Assembly: GCA_018645405.1 (NCBI GenBank)
Contig: JABGOQ010000166.1
Span: forward strand, 1 to 64,000
Source: Anaerolineae bacterium
Lineage (GTDB): Bacteria > Chloroflexota > Anaerolineae > Anaerolineales > Villigracilaceae
Reading direction: 5' to 3'
Length of the DNA stretch: 64,000 nucleotides
Shown here piece by piece: positions 7,687-16,685 of this stretch. Under the pieces are notes generated by a model. That model saw only the letters and a program-made list of their open reading frames with translations, did no database searches and was not told the DNA's origin. A program made the position numbers and the translations under genes. How positions within the stretch are numbered: the stretch's first letter is position 1; the number at the start of each line of letters is the position of its first letter.

Positions 7687-10600
7687 ATGGAAGTAAGGAT
7701 TGAATCTGGGCTTGTTCTTATTGTGATTGGGCTGGCATTAATTGTGCTGGTCTGGGTTTTAACGCGCTGGGCTTTGCGCTTACAACCATCTTTACAAGCT
7801 GCGATCAAAACCTCCTCACCAGAAAACCCAGAACATAATGATGCTGTTTTATTGGTCTATCCCGGGGGAAGAGTAGAGTACGTAAATACCGTAGCACAAA
7901 AACTATTTGGCCTAACAGAAGGTGAAGCACCAAACCTTGAACGCTTTGCTCGTCGAGTACGCCCTAGCGACATGTTTTGGAAGTTATGTGCTTCTGAAGG
8001 ACAAGCGCGTCTTTCAGTTGGGGGGAGAATGGTCGAAGGGGTTTCCTATCAAATATCAGGGCCAGATTCAGCTATATTGCTTTCGTTACGTCAACCGGAA
8101 TTAGCTTCAGGACTTACAGATACACAAGATGTTTCTGGTTCGGTCTTGAGAATCATTACAGATTTTGGGCAGGCAATTGCTGAAAACCTGAAATTAGATG
8201 CCACTCTTAGTGCAGTAATTGAGAATGTGGAAAAACTTGTTCCATCTGATATTCTGGAAGTTAAGGTCAAGAAACCAGGGAGTCAGGTTTTTACATCATA
8301 TCGTTTTGGAATGGTCGATGGGAAGCCTCGCCTGGAACAGAGCAGAAATACTCGTTTTGGTAATTATTCAGCATATATTATTGAGCAGGAAGAGCTTTTA
8401 TTTGTATCAGATACCGAATCGTATAAAGAATTTCCTTTTCTTGAAGAGACGGATCAATATTCTATCCGTTCTTATATTGGTGTCCCTCTTCAAGCAGGTG
8501 GGGAATTGGTAGGGATGTTAGAAGTGGGGCAAATTGCGGCAGATGTCTATTCTTTGGAAGATCAAGATATTCTTCAATTGATCGCAGGACAGGCTGCTGT
8601 TGCTATTCGAAATGCATTGCTTTATGAAAACGAGCAACGGCAAGCGATGGAAATGTCTAGTTTAGCTAAATTGGCACAATCCGTTGGCTCCTTGCAGGAT
8701 AGAGAAGATTTTTTCTCCGCTTTAGTACATAGCATTCAGCCACTTTTTGATGTCGATATACTTGGTTTCTTGCTCTATGATGAAGAGCGCCGCACATTAG
8801 AGGGGCAAGTCCCCTTTGAAGGGATACCTGAGCATGTTGTCAATATCTACCGTACTGAAATACCAGTCGATAGTTTAGCTGACGACATTATCACCTCACA
8901 CCAAACCTTGCTTACACAAGATGCAAAAACGGATGAGCGTTGGGAAAAACTTCGTATCCATAATATTGCTCAAGCCGCAAGCTTAAGAGAAACAGCTCTT
9001 GTTCCTCTTGTTTCTAGTGGACGATTTTTAGGCTATTTACAACTTTCAAATCACTATCAGGCAGTGCGGGAATTTACCGAGAGTGAAGAACACTTAATGA
9101 GTGTTGTTGCTAATCAGACAGCAACCATTATTGATAATGCCAATCTCGTGCAGCAAACGCAAAGACGCGCTCGTCGTGCTGAAACCTTGCGGCGGGTTGC
9201 CAGTTTGGTTTCTTCATCAGCAACTGTGGAAGAGACAACCCGCTTCTCAATTCGGGAGTTGGTGCAACTTCTTGGTGCAGACTCAGCTGTTGTCTTTTTA
9301 TATGATGAAGAGCAAGGCACCCTAAAAGCACAAGAATCATCTTTCTATGGTCTTTCGAGTGAAATAATAGAGAAGTTTTCCCAACTCTATCTTGGTGACT
9401 TGCAGTATCGTCTTACAGTAACAGGCAGCCAGCGTTCTTTCATATCTGGTGATTTGCAAACAGATCAACGTCTTTCGGATTACTATCGTCCGTTGGTACA
9501 AGCTTCGGAAATGAAATCTGCGCTGGTAGTTCCTTTAGTAGTTCGCGAGCGCGGTATTGGTGAAATGATGTTAGCTAGTGCTTCGCCTAATTTCTTTACA
9601 CGCTATGATCTTCAAGCTGCAATCACTGTAGCCGAGCAATTGGCTCTTGTCTTGGAAACCTCAAGAGCTTCAGCACAAACGGATGAGAGTTTACGTTTGC
9701 GTGTAGATCAGTTAACGGCTCTTTCTCGCGTAAGCCGAGAGTTGAATAGCAATCTCAACCTAAAGCATTTGTTGCAGGTTGTTTATGATGAAGGTTTGCG
9801 AACAACCAAAGCCGATTGCGGCACGATCACGATTTTTGATCAGGATTCTGTTGATGAAGATGCGCCTAAGAGTATTCTGGCCTTAGGATGTGCACACGAT
9901 ATGCCGTTAACGGAACTTGAACAGGAAGTGGCACGTAATGGCAATGCGCTCCTCATCGGAGATGTTGTCGAAGGGGAGTATCCAGCCAATCACGAGGGCG
10001 TTCGCTCCGCTTTGGTCGCCCCAATTGCCTATCAAGGGAAAACTGTTGGATTATTCCATCTGCACTCAATGTCTCCCCATCATTTTGATAAAGAAACTTT
10101 AGATGTTGTCCAGACTTTGGCGATTCAGGCAGCAATCGCGATGGGAAATGCATACCGTTACGAGGAGCAGGTTCGGCATGGAAGCTTGCTCGAACGACGA
10201 GCGGATACACTCTCAAGTATTTTGGATACAACCACAGAGCTTGAATTGGAGCAACCACTTACAGTTTCGTTGAAGGCGATTTCTCAGGGTATTTCTGATG
10301 CAACGCCTTTTAAAGTAGTGCTGGTAAGTGTCTATAATGCTGAGACAGGAATGATGCGGCGTGTGACAGGTGTGGGGATTTCTGATGAGAATTTAGCCGC
10401 GCTTCAAGAACGAGAACAACCTTTTCTCAGCGTTCAAGAGTTGTTGAAACCCGAGTTTGAAATTGGAAAAGCATATTATATCCCTGCTAATAAGGCCCCG
10501 GTTGTGCCAAGCGATCTTCATATACTAAATTTGGATAAAGAAAATGGGACTGAAAAGCAAGGAGATTGGCACTCAGATGATTTATTCTTATTCTTGCTTA

Positions 10601-13600
10601 TGGATCAGAATGAAAATCCGCTAGGAATGATTAGCCTTGACCAACCGAATAATGGTATGTCCCCAGATCGGACAACGGTTGAAGCAGTTGAAGTCTTTGC
10701 AGCACAATCAGAATTGATTATTAGCAGTCAAACGCGTTTGGTAGAGTTTCAAGATAGGGTCGAAGCGTTATCTTCTGGGCTTGACCGCCAGCAACGTCTA
10801 TTACAAATTAGCCAGAATGACCTCCCGATTTTTTTACATAAAGATTTAGAACAAACCATTACCATTCAAAATCTTGACCGAGTTGAACAGCGTATTCGGG
10901 CGGGGTTGCAAATTACAGAATCAGTAAGTAGGCAGCTAGATGCCTCATCTGCTCTACAGACTTTAGGACGTGAAATTCTAACGCATATGGGCATGATGAC
11001 AGCTTTCGTGGCAGAAGACACATTGGAAGGCCCTCATCTAATGCATATGATGGGTGATATACCTGGCACGATCAATCCAGATGCTTTGTTTGGACAGAGA
11101 AACCCTCTGCGTGCTTGTTTGCAAACAGGCGAGACAATGCTTGTTATGAATCTGGATGAGAACGATGAATGGCGAGAGAGTCCCTTGTTAAGTGCGTTAC
11201 AAAGCAAGAGCTTTATCACATTGCCGATTAAAGTAGAAGGGAAAACGGTAGCAGCGGTTTTGGCTGTTAGCCGAGAGCCTTTGGCTACACTTACTGAGGA
11301 AGATGAACAGATTTATTACCAAATTGCTCGCCAAACTTCGGTTATTTTCCAAAACATTCATTTGCTTACATCTGTTCGTAGGCGTTTGAACGAAGTAAAT
11401 CTTTTACTCGATTTCAGCCGAACATTGAGCGACATGGGACCAGCGAGCATGATGGATGCCCTTCTTAAGAGCGCATTGCAAGTAATTTCTTCCGCTCATG
11501 CAGGTATTGTGTTGATGTGGAATGAAGTTACTGAGCGTCTTGAGCCAAAAGCTGTGGAGAGTTATGCAAATAATAATAGTATGGAGCAAATTACTTATCG
11601 TCTAGATGAGGCTTTACCTGGAAAGGTTTTTGCAAAAGGGCGATCTCGTAATGTAGATGAAGTTAGTTTGTCGCGAGACTATGCTCTTTCTGCTTCTCAA
11701 CTTCTTCTCTACCGTCAGGCGACTGGCGGCAGGCTGCCGATATCCAGTTTGTTAGTCCCAATCCAAACAGGTGATTATTCTTTAGGGGTATTGGTACTAG
11801 ACAATTTTAATAAAGCGAATGCCTTCCAGAAAGAAGACGAAGCCTTGCTTCTCTCCCTTGCACAACAAGTTGCTCTTTCGCTCCAGAATTTACGTCTATT
11901 GCAGTCCACTGAGGAGCGAGCCAAACAGCTTGAATCTCTGACCGAGGTTACTGCTACGATCAGCTCAAGCTTGCAAAGTGAAGAACTAATCCCATCTTTG
12001 TTGAGGCAGATTGAGAGTGTTATTCCCTACGATAGGGCAACGCTTTGGTTAGAAAAAGAAGATGAAATGCAAGCAGTAGCGGCACACGGCTTTACAGATA
12101 ATCACTCTCGTATTGGAATGAAGCCATCTTTAGATGAAGGTGTGCTCTTAGATGAATTGCTTCGTTCAGGAAAAGCGATTTCTATCCAGGATGAACGATT
12201 CCAAATTTTGAGCGAATCTGAATATTTGTCTTGGCTAGGGATTCCGCTTCTCTCTAAAGGGGAAGTGATTGGCGTTATGATGTTGGAGAAGAAAGAATCC
12301 AGTTTCTATTCTTTGACACATATCCAGATTGGGGCAACCTTCGCTGGTCAGGCTGCGGTTGCTCTTGAAAACGCTCGTCTTTTTGAAGATAGCCAGGAAC
12401 GCACAGTTGAGTTGAACCAACTTACAGAGAATTTGGAACAACACGTTGTTGAACGTACTGCTGAACTTGAAAAAGAGCAGAGCAACACAAAAACTTTGTT
12501 GGATATTCTTACTGAAGTTTCTTCCAGCCTCGATCTGGATTTGGCTCTTAACCAGACTCTTGCTTTACTTAATAAAACGGTGGGAGCAGAGCAAGGAACA
12601 GTTATGCTCCTTAATCCTGAAGACAATTTGCTCCATTATCGTGCGGGATATGGATATCTTTCCAAAGAAAAAATAGGCAAGCAGGAGGGCTTCACGCTTA
12701 AAATTGGTGAAGGGTTGGCCGGTTGGGTTGTTAAGCATCGAGATGCTATCCTGATAGATGATCTTGATCAGGACGAGCGTTGGGTACAGCGAAAAACTAA
12801 TTTTCAACGACATCGCAGTGCAGTTGCTGCCCCTTTGATGGTTGGAGAGGATGTTATTGGTGTTTTGTTGGTTTTTAATCGCAATGTTAATTTCTTTAGC
12901 TCTGAGCAACTTAAATTGATTAATGTTATCGCTGGGCAGGTTGCAGTAGCAATTAATAATGCCAATCTATATAAATTGATTCGTGAGCAAGCTGAACGTC
13001 TGGGGAGTATGTTGCGCAGCGAACAAGAAGAAGCCTCTCGTTCGCAAGCAATCCTTGAGGCAGTTGCCGATGGAGTTCTTGTTACGGATTCTGAAAATCG
13101 AATCGGCTTCTTAAATGCCTCAGCTGAACATATTCTTGGCATTGATGCTGAAAAAGTAATCACTCAAACATTAAAAGAATTTAGCGGACTCTTTGGAAAG
13201 GCTGCGACCATCTGGCACGAAATCATTCGCGAATGGTCTGAAAATTCCTCTGCATATCAAGAAGGTAATACCTATGCCGAACAATTGGAATTAGAAGACG
13301 GACGAATTATTTTGGTCCACTTGGCACCAGTAATGCTTGTAAATAAAGAATTTCTTGGTACGGTTTCTATATTTAGAGATATTACCCACGAAGTTGAAGT
13401 AGATCGTATGAAATCAGAATTTGTGGCAACTGTAAGCCACGAATTGCGTACGCCAATGACCTCAATTCGTGGCTATGTAGATATTCTCCTGATGGGTGCG
13501 GCTGGCAAATTAACTGAAGACCAAACCCATTTCCTCGATATTATCCGAAATAATACAGAGCGATTGAATATCTTGGTAACAGACTTGCTTGATGTTTCCC

Positions 13601-14118
13601 GTCTTGAATCAGGTCGAATTACACTTACCCCTCAACCCACAGCCTTGAAAGAAATTGCTGAAGATGTGATCTCTAATATCCTGAACCGATCTAAAAACGA
13701 AGAGAAACCCATGAGTGTCTCTCTTGATATCGACCCTGATTTACCATCAGTATACGCCGACCCTGATAGACTTCGACAAATCATCAGCAATCTTGCTGAG
13801 AATGCTTATCATTACACACCTGAAAATGGACAAATTACGATTTCACTTCATCTGTTAAACGGAGGTGGTGAGGTACAAATCGATATTCAGGATAATGGTG
13901 TAGGAATCGCAGCAGAAGATCAAGGACAGGTCTTTGAGCGTTTTTATCGCGGAGATGACCCCTTAGTCCTCGCTACACCTGGAACAGGATTGGGGTTACC
14001 AATCGTTAAACAATTGGTAGAAATGCACGAGGGGGAAATATGGGTAGAAAGTTCTGGGAAGGCTGGAGAAGGAAGCTCATTTTCCTTTACCCTTCCTGTT
14101 TATAAAGAGACTGAGTGA
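7687..14118 (+). CDS. giant multi-GAF sensor histidine kinase
   Basis: 2143 residues. One N-terminal membrane helix (about 9-28) is followed by a PAS-like domain (about 50-140) and roughly nine successive GAF domains (near 165-315, 335-490, 500-660, 675-820, 845-1010, 1060-1225, 1230-1400, 1410-1560, 1600-1760). They are linked by coiled coils, including QHVVERTAELEKEQ. A second PAS (about 1785-1890), a HisKA domain with SHELRTP (His1918) and an HATPase domain with NLAENAYHYT, DNGVGI and GTGLGLPIVKQL complete the protein. It should autophosphorylate His1918 in response to cytosolic ligands or redox/light signals sensed by the GAF array. Flanking receiver genes are the likely targets. Membrane-anchored with all sensors in the cytoplasm (inferred). 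Confidence 0.93.
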   Translation: MEVRIESGLVLIVIGLALIVLVWVLTRWALRLQPSLQAAIKTSSPENPEHNDAVLLVYPGGRVEYVNTVAQKLFGLTEGEAPNLERFARRVRPSDMFWKLCASEGQARLSVGGRMVEGVSYQISGPDSAILLSLRQPELASGLTDTQDVSGSVLRIITDFGQAIAENLKLDATLSAVIENVEKLVPSDILEVKVKKPGSQVFTSYRFGMVDGKPRLEQSRNTRFGNYSAYIIEQEELLFVSDTESYKEFPFLEETDQYSIRSYIGVPLQAGGELVGMLEVGQIAADVYSLEDQDILQLIAGQAAVAIRNALLYENEQRQAMEMSSLAKLAQSVGSLQDREDFFSALVHSIQPLFDVDILGFLLYDEERRTLEGQVPFEGIPEHVVNIYRTEIPVDSLADDIITSHQTLLTQDAKTDERWEKLRIHNIAQAASLRETALVPLVSSGRFLGYLQLSNHYQAVREFTESEEHLMSVVANQTATIIDNANLVQQTQRRARRAETLRRVASLVSSSATVEETTRFSIRELVQLLGADSAVVFLYDEEQGTLKAQESSFYGLSSEIIEKFSQLYLGDLQYRLTVTGSQRSFISGDLQTDQRLSDYYRPLVQASEMKSALVVPLVVRERGIGEMMLASASPNFFTRYDLQAAITVAEQLALVLETSRASAQTDESLRLRVDQLTALSRVSRELNSNLNLKHLLQVVYDEGLRTTKADCGTITIFDQDSVDEDAPKSILALGCAHDMPLTELEQEVARNGNALLIGDVVEGEYPANHEGVRSALVAPIAYQGKTVGLFHLHSMSPHHFDKETLDVVQTLAIQAAIAMGNAYRYEEQVRHGSLLERRADTLSSILDTTTELELEQPLTVSLKAISQGISDATPFKVVLVSVYNAETGMMRRVTGVGISDENLAALQEREQPFLSVQELLKPEFEIGKAYYIPANKAPVVPSDLHILNLDKENGTEKQGDWHSDDLFLFLLMDQNENPLGMISLDQPNNGMSPDRTTVEAVEVFAAQSELIISSQTRLVEFQDRVEALSSGLDRQQRLLQISQNDLPIFLHKDLEQTITIQNLDRVEQRIRAGLQITESVSRQLDASSALQTLGREILTHMGMMTAFVAEDTLEGPHLMHMMGDIPGTINPDALFGQRNPLRACLQTGETMLVMNLDENDEWRESPLLSALQSKSFITLPIKVEGKTVAAVLAVSREPLATLTEEDEQIYYQIARQTSVIFQNIHLLTSVRRRLNEVNLLLDFSRTLSDMGPASMMDALLKSALQVISSAHAGIVLMWNEVTERLEPKAVESYANNNSMEQITYRLDEALPGKVFAKGRSRNVDEVSLSRDYALSASQLLLYRQATGGRLPISSLLVPIQTGDYSLGVLVLDNFNKANAFQKEDEALLLSLAQQVALSLQNLRLLQSTEERAKQLESLTEVTATISSSLQSEELIPSLLRQIESVIPYDRATLWLEKEDEMQAVAAHGFTDNHSRIGMKPSLDEGVLLDELLRSGKAISIQDERFQILSESEYLSWLGIPLLSKGEVIGVMMLEKKESSFYSLTHIQIGATFAGQAAVALENARLFEDSQERTVELNQLTENLEQHVVERTAELEKEQSNTKTLLDILTEVSSSLDLDLALNQTLALLNKTVGAEQGTVMLLNPEDNLLHYRAGYGYLSKEKIGKQEGFTLKIGEGLAGWVVKHRDAILIDDLDQDERWVQRKTNFQRHRSAVAAPLMVGEDVIGVLLVFNRNVNFFSSEQLKLINVIAGQVAVAINNANLYKLIREQAERLGSMLRSEQEEASRSQAILEAVADGVLVTDSENRIGFLNASAEHILGIDAEKVITQTLKEFSGLFGKAATIWHEIIREWSENSSAYQEGNTYAEQLELEDGRIILVHLAPVMLVNKEFLGTVSIFRDITHEVEVDRMKSEFVATVSHELRTPMTSIRGYVDILLMGAAGKLTEDQTHFLDIIRNNTERLNILVTDLLDVSRLESGRITLTPQPTALKEIAEDVISNILNRSKNEEKPMSVSLDIDPDLPSVYADPDRLRQIISNLAENAYHYTPENGQITISLHLLNGGGEVQIDIQDNGVGIAAEDQGQVFERFYRGDDPLVLATPGTGLGLPIVKQLVEMHEGEIWVESSGKAGEGSSFSFTLPVYKETE

Positions 14119-14125
14119 GGCATTC

Positions 14126-14500
14126 ATGGCAAAAATAGTCATAGCAGAAGATGAACGCGATATTCGAGATTTAATAGCCTTTACCCTGCGTTTTGCTGGG
14201 CATGAGGTTTCTACAGCCTCTAATGGAGAAGAAGCAGTTGAATTAGCAGAAAGAGAAAACCCTGATCTGATTTTACTGGATGTGCGGATGCCACGTATGA
14301 CAGGCTACGATGCCTGCCGAGCAATTAAAACGAAACCAGCATTAGTAGATACCCCCGTTGTTTTTCTTTCAGCAAAAGGACAAGAAACAGAGATTGAAAC
14401 AGGAATAGAAGCAGGCGCAGAAGAATATTTACTTAAGCCTTTTGCGCCAGATGAACTAACCTTACGCGTACAAGACATTTTGGCCAAATTCGGAAAATAA
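14126..14500 (+). CDS. single-domain response regulator (CheY-like)
   Basis: 124 residues, a lone receiver. The acidic pair EDE (8-10), the phospho-acceptor in LILLDVRMPRMTGYDA and the Lys in YLLKPFAPDEL are all present. There is no output domain. It begins 7 bases after the stop of the giant kinase, so it is almost certainly co-transcribed and phosphorylated by it, possibly as a phosphorelay intermediate or diffusible regulator. Confidence 0.92.
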   Translation: MAKIVIAEDERDIRDLIAFTLRFAGHEVSTASNGEEAVELAERENPDLILLDVRMPRMTGYDACRAIKTKPALVDTPVVFLSAKGQETEIETGIEAGAEEYLLKPFAPDELTLRVQDILAKFGK

Positions 14501-14528
14501 CCAGAATAGGTATAGGAACTAAAAAAGA

Positions 14529-15317
14529 ATGAGCGTTGTATTATTGGACGATGCGATTGTGCATTATGAGGTGCTTGGGCGAGGGCGTCCGGTCATCTTT
14601 TTGCATGGTTGGGTTGGCTCATGGAGATATTGGATATCCTCCATGCAAGTCACCTCAACCTCGTTTCGCGCCTATGCGCTTGATCTCTGGGGGTTTGGAG
14701 ATACGGCACAAAGAAAAGAAAGATATAGTCTCGAAAGACAAACCGCGTTAATTAGCTCCTTTGTTGACGAAATGGGAATCGGAAAAGTTGCTCTAGTAGG
14801 GCATGGGTGGGGAGCATTGATTGCGCTCAATTTTGCTGCCGCTGACGCCAGTAAAGTAGATCGGCTCATGATCGTTAATTGCCCTCTCGAAATGAAAAGC
14901 ATTAATGCTCGCCTATTTACAGATTCAACTGAGAGTTTGGCAAATTGGCTTTCCAATGATTTGCCCGATGTCCAAACTGCACTAACTGACGCAAAAAAAG
15001 CAGATCCTGTTGCCGTGGAAAACTCTCGTAACGGATTTTTAGCAAGCGAACTCTTTAATAATGTTAATCGACAACATACGCCCTGTCTTTTGGTTAGCGG
15101 CGATCAAGACCCGCTTGTCGCCCCTCCCAGTATTCACAAATTGAGTCTTTTATCTGATTTTGGACAGCATATTAGTCTCGAGGGAGCTGGCTATTTCCCC
15201 ATGCTCGATTCTAAAGTAAAGTTCAATCGCTTACTAACCGACTTCCTCGCACTGGATTCTGGTCTTAGCATCAAAGAATTGGGATTGAAAGAAGAATGGC
15301 GACGGCGCGTGCGCTAA
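14529..15317 (+). CDS. alpha/beta-hydrolase fold protein lacking catalytic Ser and His
   Basis: 262 residues with a clear alpha/beta-hydrolase fold: oxyanion segment FLHGWVGSWRYW, nucleophile elbow LVGHGWGALIAL, late SGDQDPLVAP and C-terminal EGAGYFPMLD. In active enzymes the elbow reads G-H-S-x-G and the last motif G-H-F/Y. Here the nucleophile position is Gly93 (codon GGG) and the His position is Tyr222 (codon TAT), while the Asp-type loop remains. It is therefore probably not a Ser hydrolase. It lies 28 bases after the receiver gene in the sensor operon, so a ligand-binding or signalling role, as in RsbQ- or KAI2-type systems, is a guess. Confidence 0.85.
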   Translation: MSVVLLDDAIVHYEVLGRGRPVIFLHGWVGSWRYWISSMQVTSTSFRAYALDLWGFGDTAQRKERYSLERQTALISSFVDEMGIGKVALVGHGWGALIALNFAAADASKVDRLMIVNCPLEMKSINARLFTDSTESLANWLSNDLPDVQTALTDAKKADPVAVENSRNGFLASELFNNVNRQHTPCLLVSGDQDPLVAPPSIHKLSLLSDFGQHISLEGAGYFPMLDSKVKFNRLLTDFLALDSGLSIKELGLKEEWRRRVR

Positions 15318-15422
15318 AATAAAAAAGGGGGATGCCAGGAATCGCTCCTGATTTTGACTTGCTACCGTTTAAAACTCATTTTCTATGAAAGAAAGAAATT
15401 CCCTTTAACCTGACCCCCAAAA

Positions 15423-15704
15423 ATGCTCGGACTCCTCACTCTTCATCTCCACATCCCCGGCTGTAAATCGCTCAAAGAAAAGCGAAGCCGACTAAAACCC
15501 CTCCTCACACGCTTGCGCAAAGAATTCAACATCTCCGTCGCCGAAATGGATTTGCATGATGTTTGGCAAAGTACCATTATCAGTTGTGCGGTAGTCAGCA
15601 ATGATGGGGCACAATCCCAACGAACATTACAAGGTGTCGTAAAATGGATAGATGAAAACTGGTACGATATGACATTGGTGAATGAAGAAATTGAGATAAT
15701 TTAA
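15423..15704 (+). CDS. DUF503 family protein (YlxP-like)
   Basis: 93 residues that match DUF503 over the full length: LTLHLHIPGCKSLKEKRSRLKPL at the N-terminus and a C-terminal half ending in NEEIEII. YlxP-like proteins are small and usually sit near ribosome-binding factor or infB genes; here that context is missing. No Shine-Dalgarno is seen before ATG 15423 (the preceding bases are CCTGACCCCCAAAA). The biochemical role is unknown. Confidence 0.85.
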   Translation: MLGLLTLHLHIPGCKSLKEKRSRLKPLLTRLRKEFNISVAEMDLHDVWQSTIISCAVVSNDGAQSQRTLQGVVKWIDENWYDMTLVNEEIEII

Positions 15705-15720
15705 TTACTATAAAGATTTT

Positions 15721-15774
15721 CTCCCCCAAATTAGCTTTTAGAATTTGGGGGAGATGTCCGAAGGACAGAGAGGG
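15721..15774. repeat. dispersed palindromic repeat, copy 2
   Basis: A perfect 12-bp stem CTCCCCCAAATT (15721-15732) / AATTTGGGGGAG (15742-15753) is followed by GTCC-GAA-GGAC and AGAGAGGG. It is the inverse orientation of the element at 3489-3545. It sits between the DUF503 gene and the SDR gene and could also end transcription. Confidence 0.8.
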
Positions 15775-15813
15775 CATCTTGCTCGGAAAACCGTGATAAC
15801 AAGGAGAAATAAA

Positions 15814-16605
15814 ATGGACTTACAGTTAAAAGGAAAACGCGCTCTCGTCATCGGTGCCTCCCGCGGACTTGGATACGCAGTTGCTAACACCCTCGCCGCA
15901 GAAGGATGTCGTGTGGCCATTAATAGCCGTAACGCAGAAAAACTTTCTGCTTCGGCGAAAAAAATTGCAGATTTGCACGATATTCCCGTCGTGGTGTTAC
16001 CAGCAGATATTGGCGATGTAGATGCTCCTGCAGGGCTAATCTCCAAAGCTGTCGATGCCCTCGGTGGGTTGGATTTGCTCGTCACCAACGCAGGCGGACC
16101 TCCTCCTGGAGCCTTCGAATCTTTCAGCGATGAGGACTGGGCAAAGGGAGTTGATCTATCGTTGATGAGCCATGTTCGCTTGATAAAGGCAGCTTTACCC
16201 CATCTTCGCGAATCAGATTCGGCTAGTGTTTTGACTATCACATCCTATTCTGTCAAACAACCCATCCCCAATTTGGTGCTATCAAATAGTATCCGCGCTG
16301 CAACGGTCGGATTGACAAAGACTCTCGCCCTTGAGCTGGGCGGGGATGGAATCCGTTTCAACTCGATTCTGCCGGGTTGGACAAAAACAGAACGGGTTGC
16401 CGAGCTGATGGGGGCACGAGCGCAAGCTAGCGACACGAGCGTCGCGGAAGAATTATCCAAACAGATGAAAGAATGTCCATTGGGAAGAATGGCTGAACCC
16501 CAAGAATTTGCCAATCCCGCTGTGTTTTTGCTTTCACCTGCTGCATCTTATATCACTGGTGTGATGTTGACGGTGGATGGCGGAATGTATAAAGGAACAC
16601 TCTAA
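15814..16605 (+). CDS. SDR family oxidoreductase with altered active-site motif
   Basis: 263 residues from ATG 15814, preceded by AAGGAG at 15801-15806; an upstream in-frame ATG at 15745 lies in the repeat and is less likely. The nucleotide-binding motif GASRGLGYAVANTLA and NAGGPPPGAFE are typical of classical short-chain dehydrogenases. The usual YxxxK is replaced: after TSYSVKQPIPN the equivalent place reads SNSIR, so the Tyr and Lys are Ser and Arg. This variant is known as a subfamily often named 3-oxoacyl-ACP reductase. Substrate unknown. Confidence 0.85.
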   Translation: MDLQLKGKRALVIGASRGLGYAVANTLAAEGCRVAINSRNAEKLSASAKKIADLHDIPVVVLPADIGDVDAPAGLISKAVDALGGLDLLVTNAGGPPPGAFESFSDEDWAKGVDLSLMSHVRLIKAALPHLRESDSASVLTITSYSVKQPIPNLVLSNSIRAATVGLTKTLALELGGDGIRFNSILPGWTKTERVAELMGARAQASDTSVAEELSKQMKECPLGRMAEPQEFANPAVFLLSPAASYITGVMLTVDGGMYKGTL

Positions 16606-16625
16606 GGGCAGGCTTGAGTATTTAT

Positions 16626-16685
16626 AATCATTCACTAATTTTGACATCCTAAAACAGGATATCAAATTCAGTGAATGATTGTTTT
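16626..16685. terminator. bidirectional hairpin terminator
   Basis: A long inverted repeat, AATCATTCACT to AGTGAATGATT (16626-16680) with inner TGACATCCT-AAAAC-AGGATATCA, lies between the convergent SDR and glycosyltransferase genes. It is followed by GTTTTT on the plus strand. Confidence 0.8.

Noticed and set aside
15745-15813. Longer N-terminus of the SDR beginning in the repeat
   Set aside because: The 23 residues come from the palindromic element; AAGGAG directly precedes ATG 15814 and the Rossmann motif follows at the usual distance.
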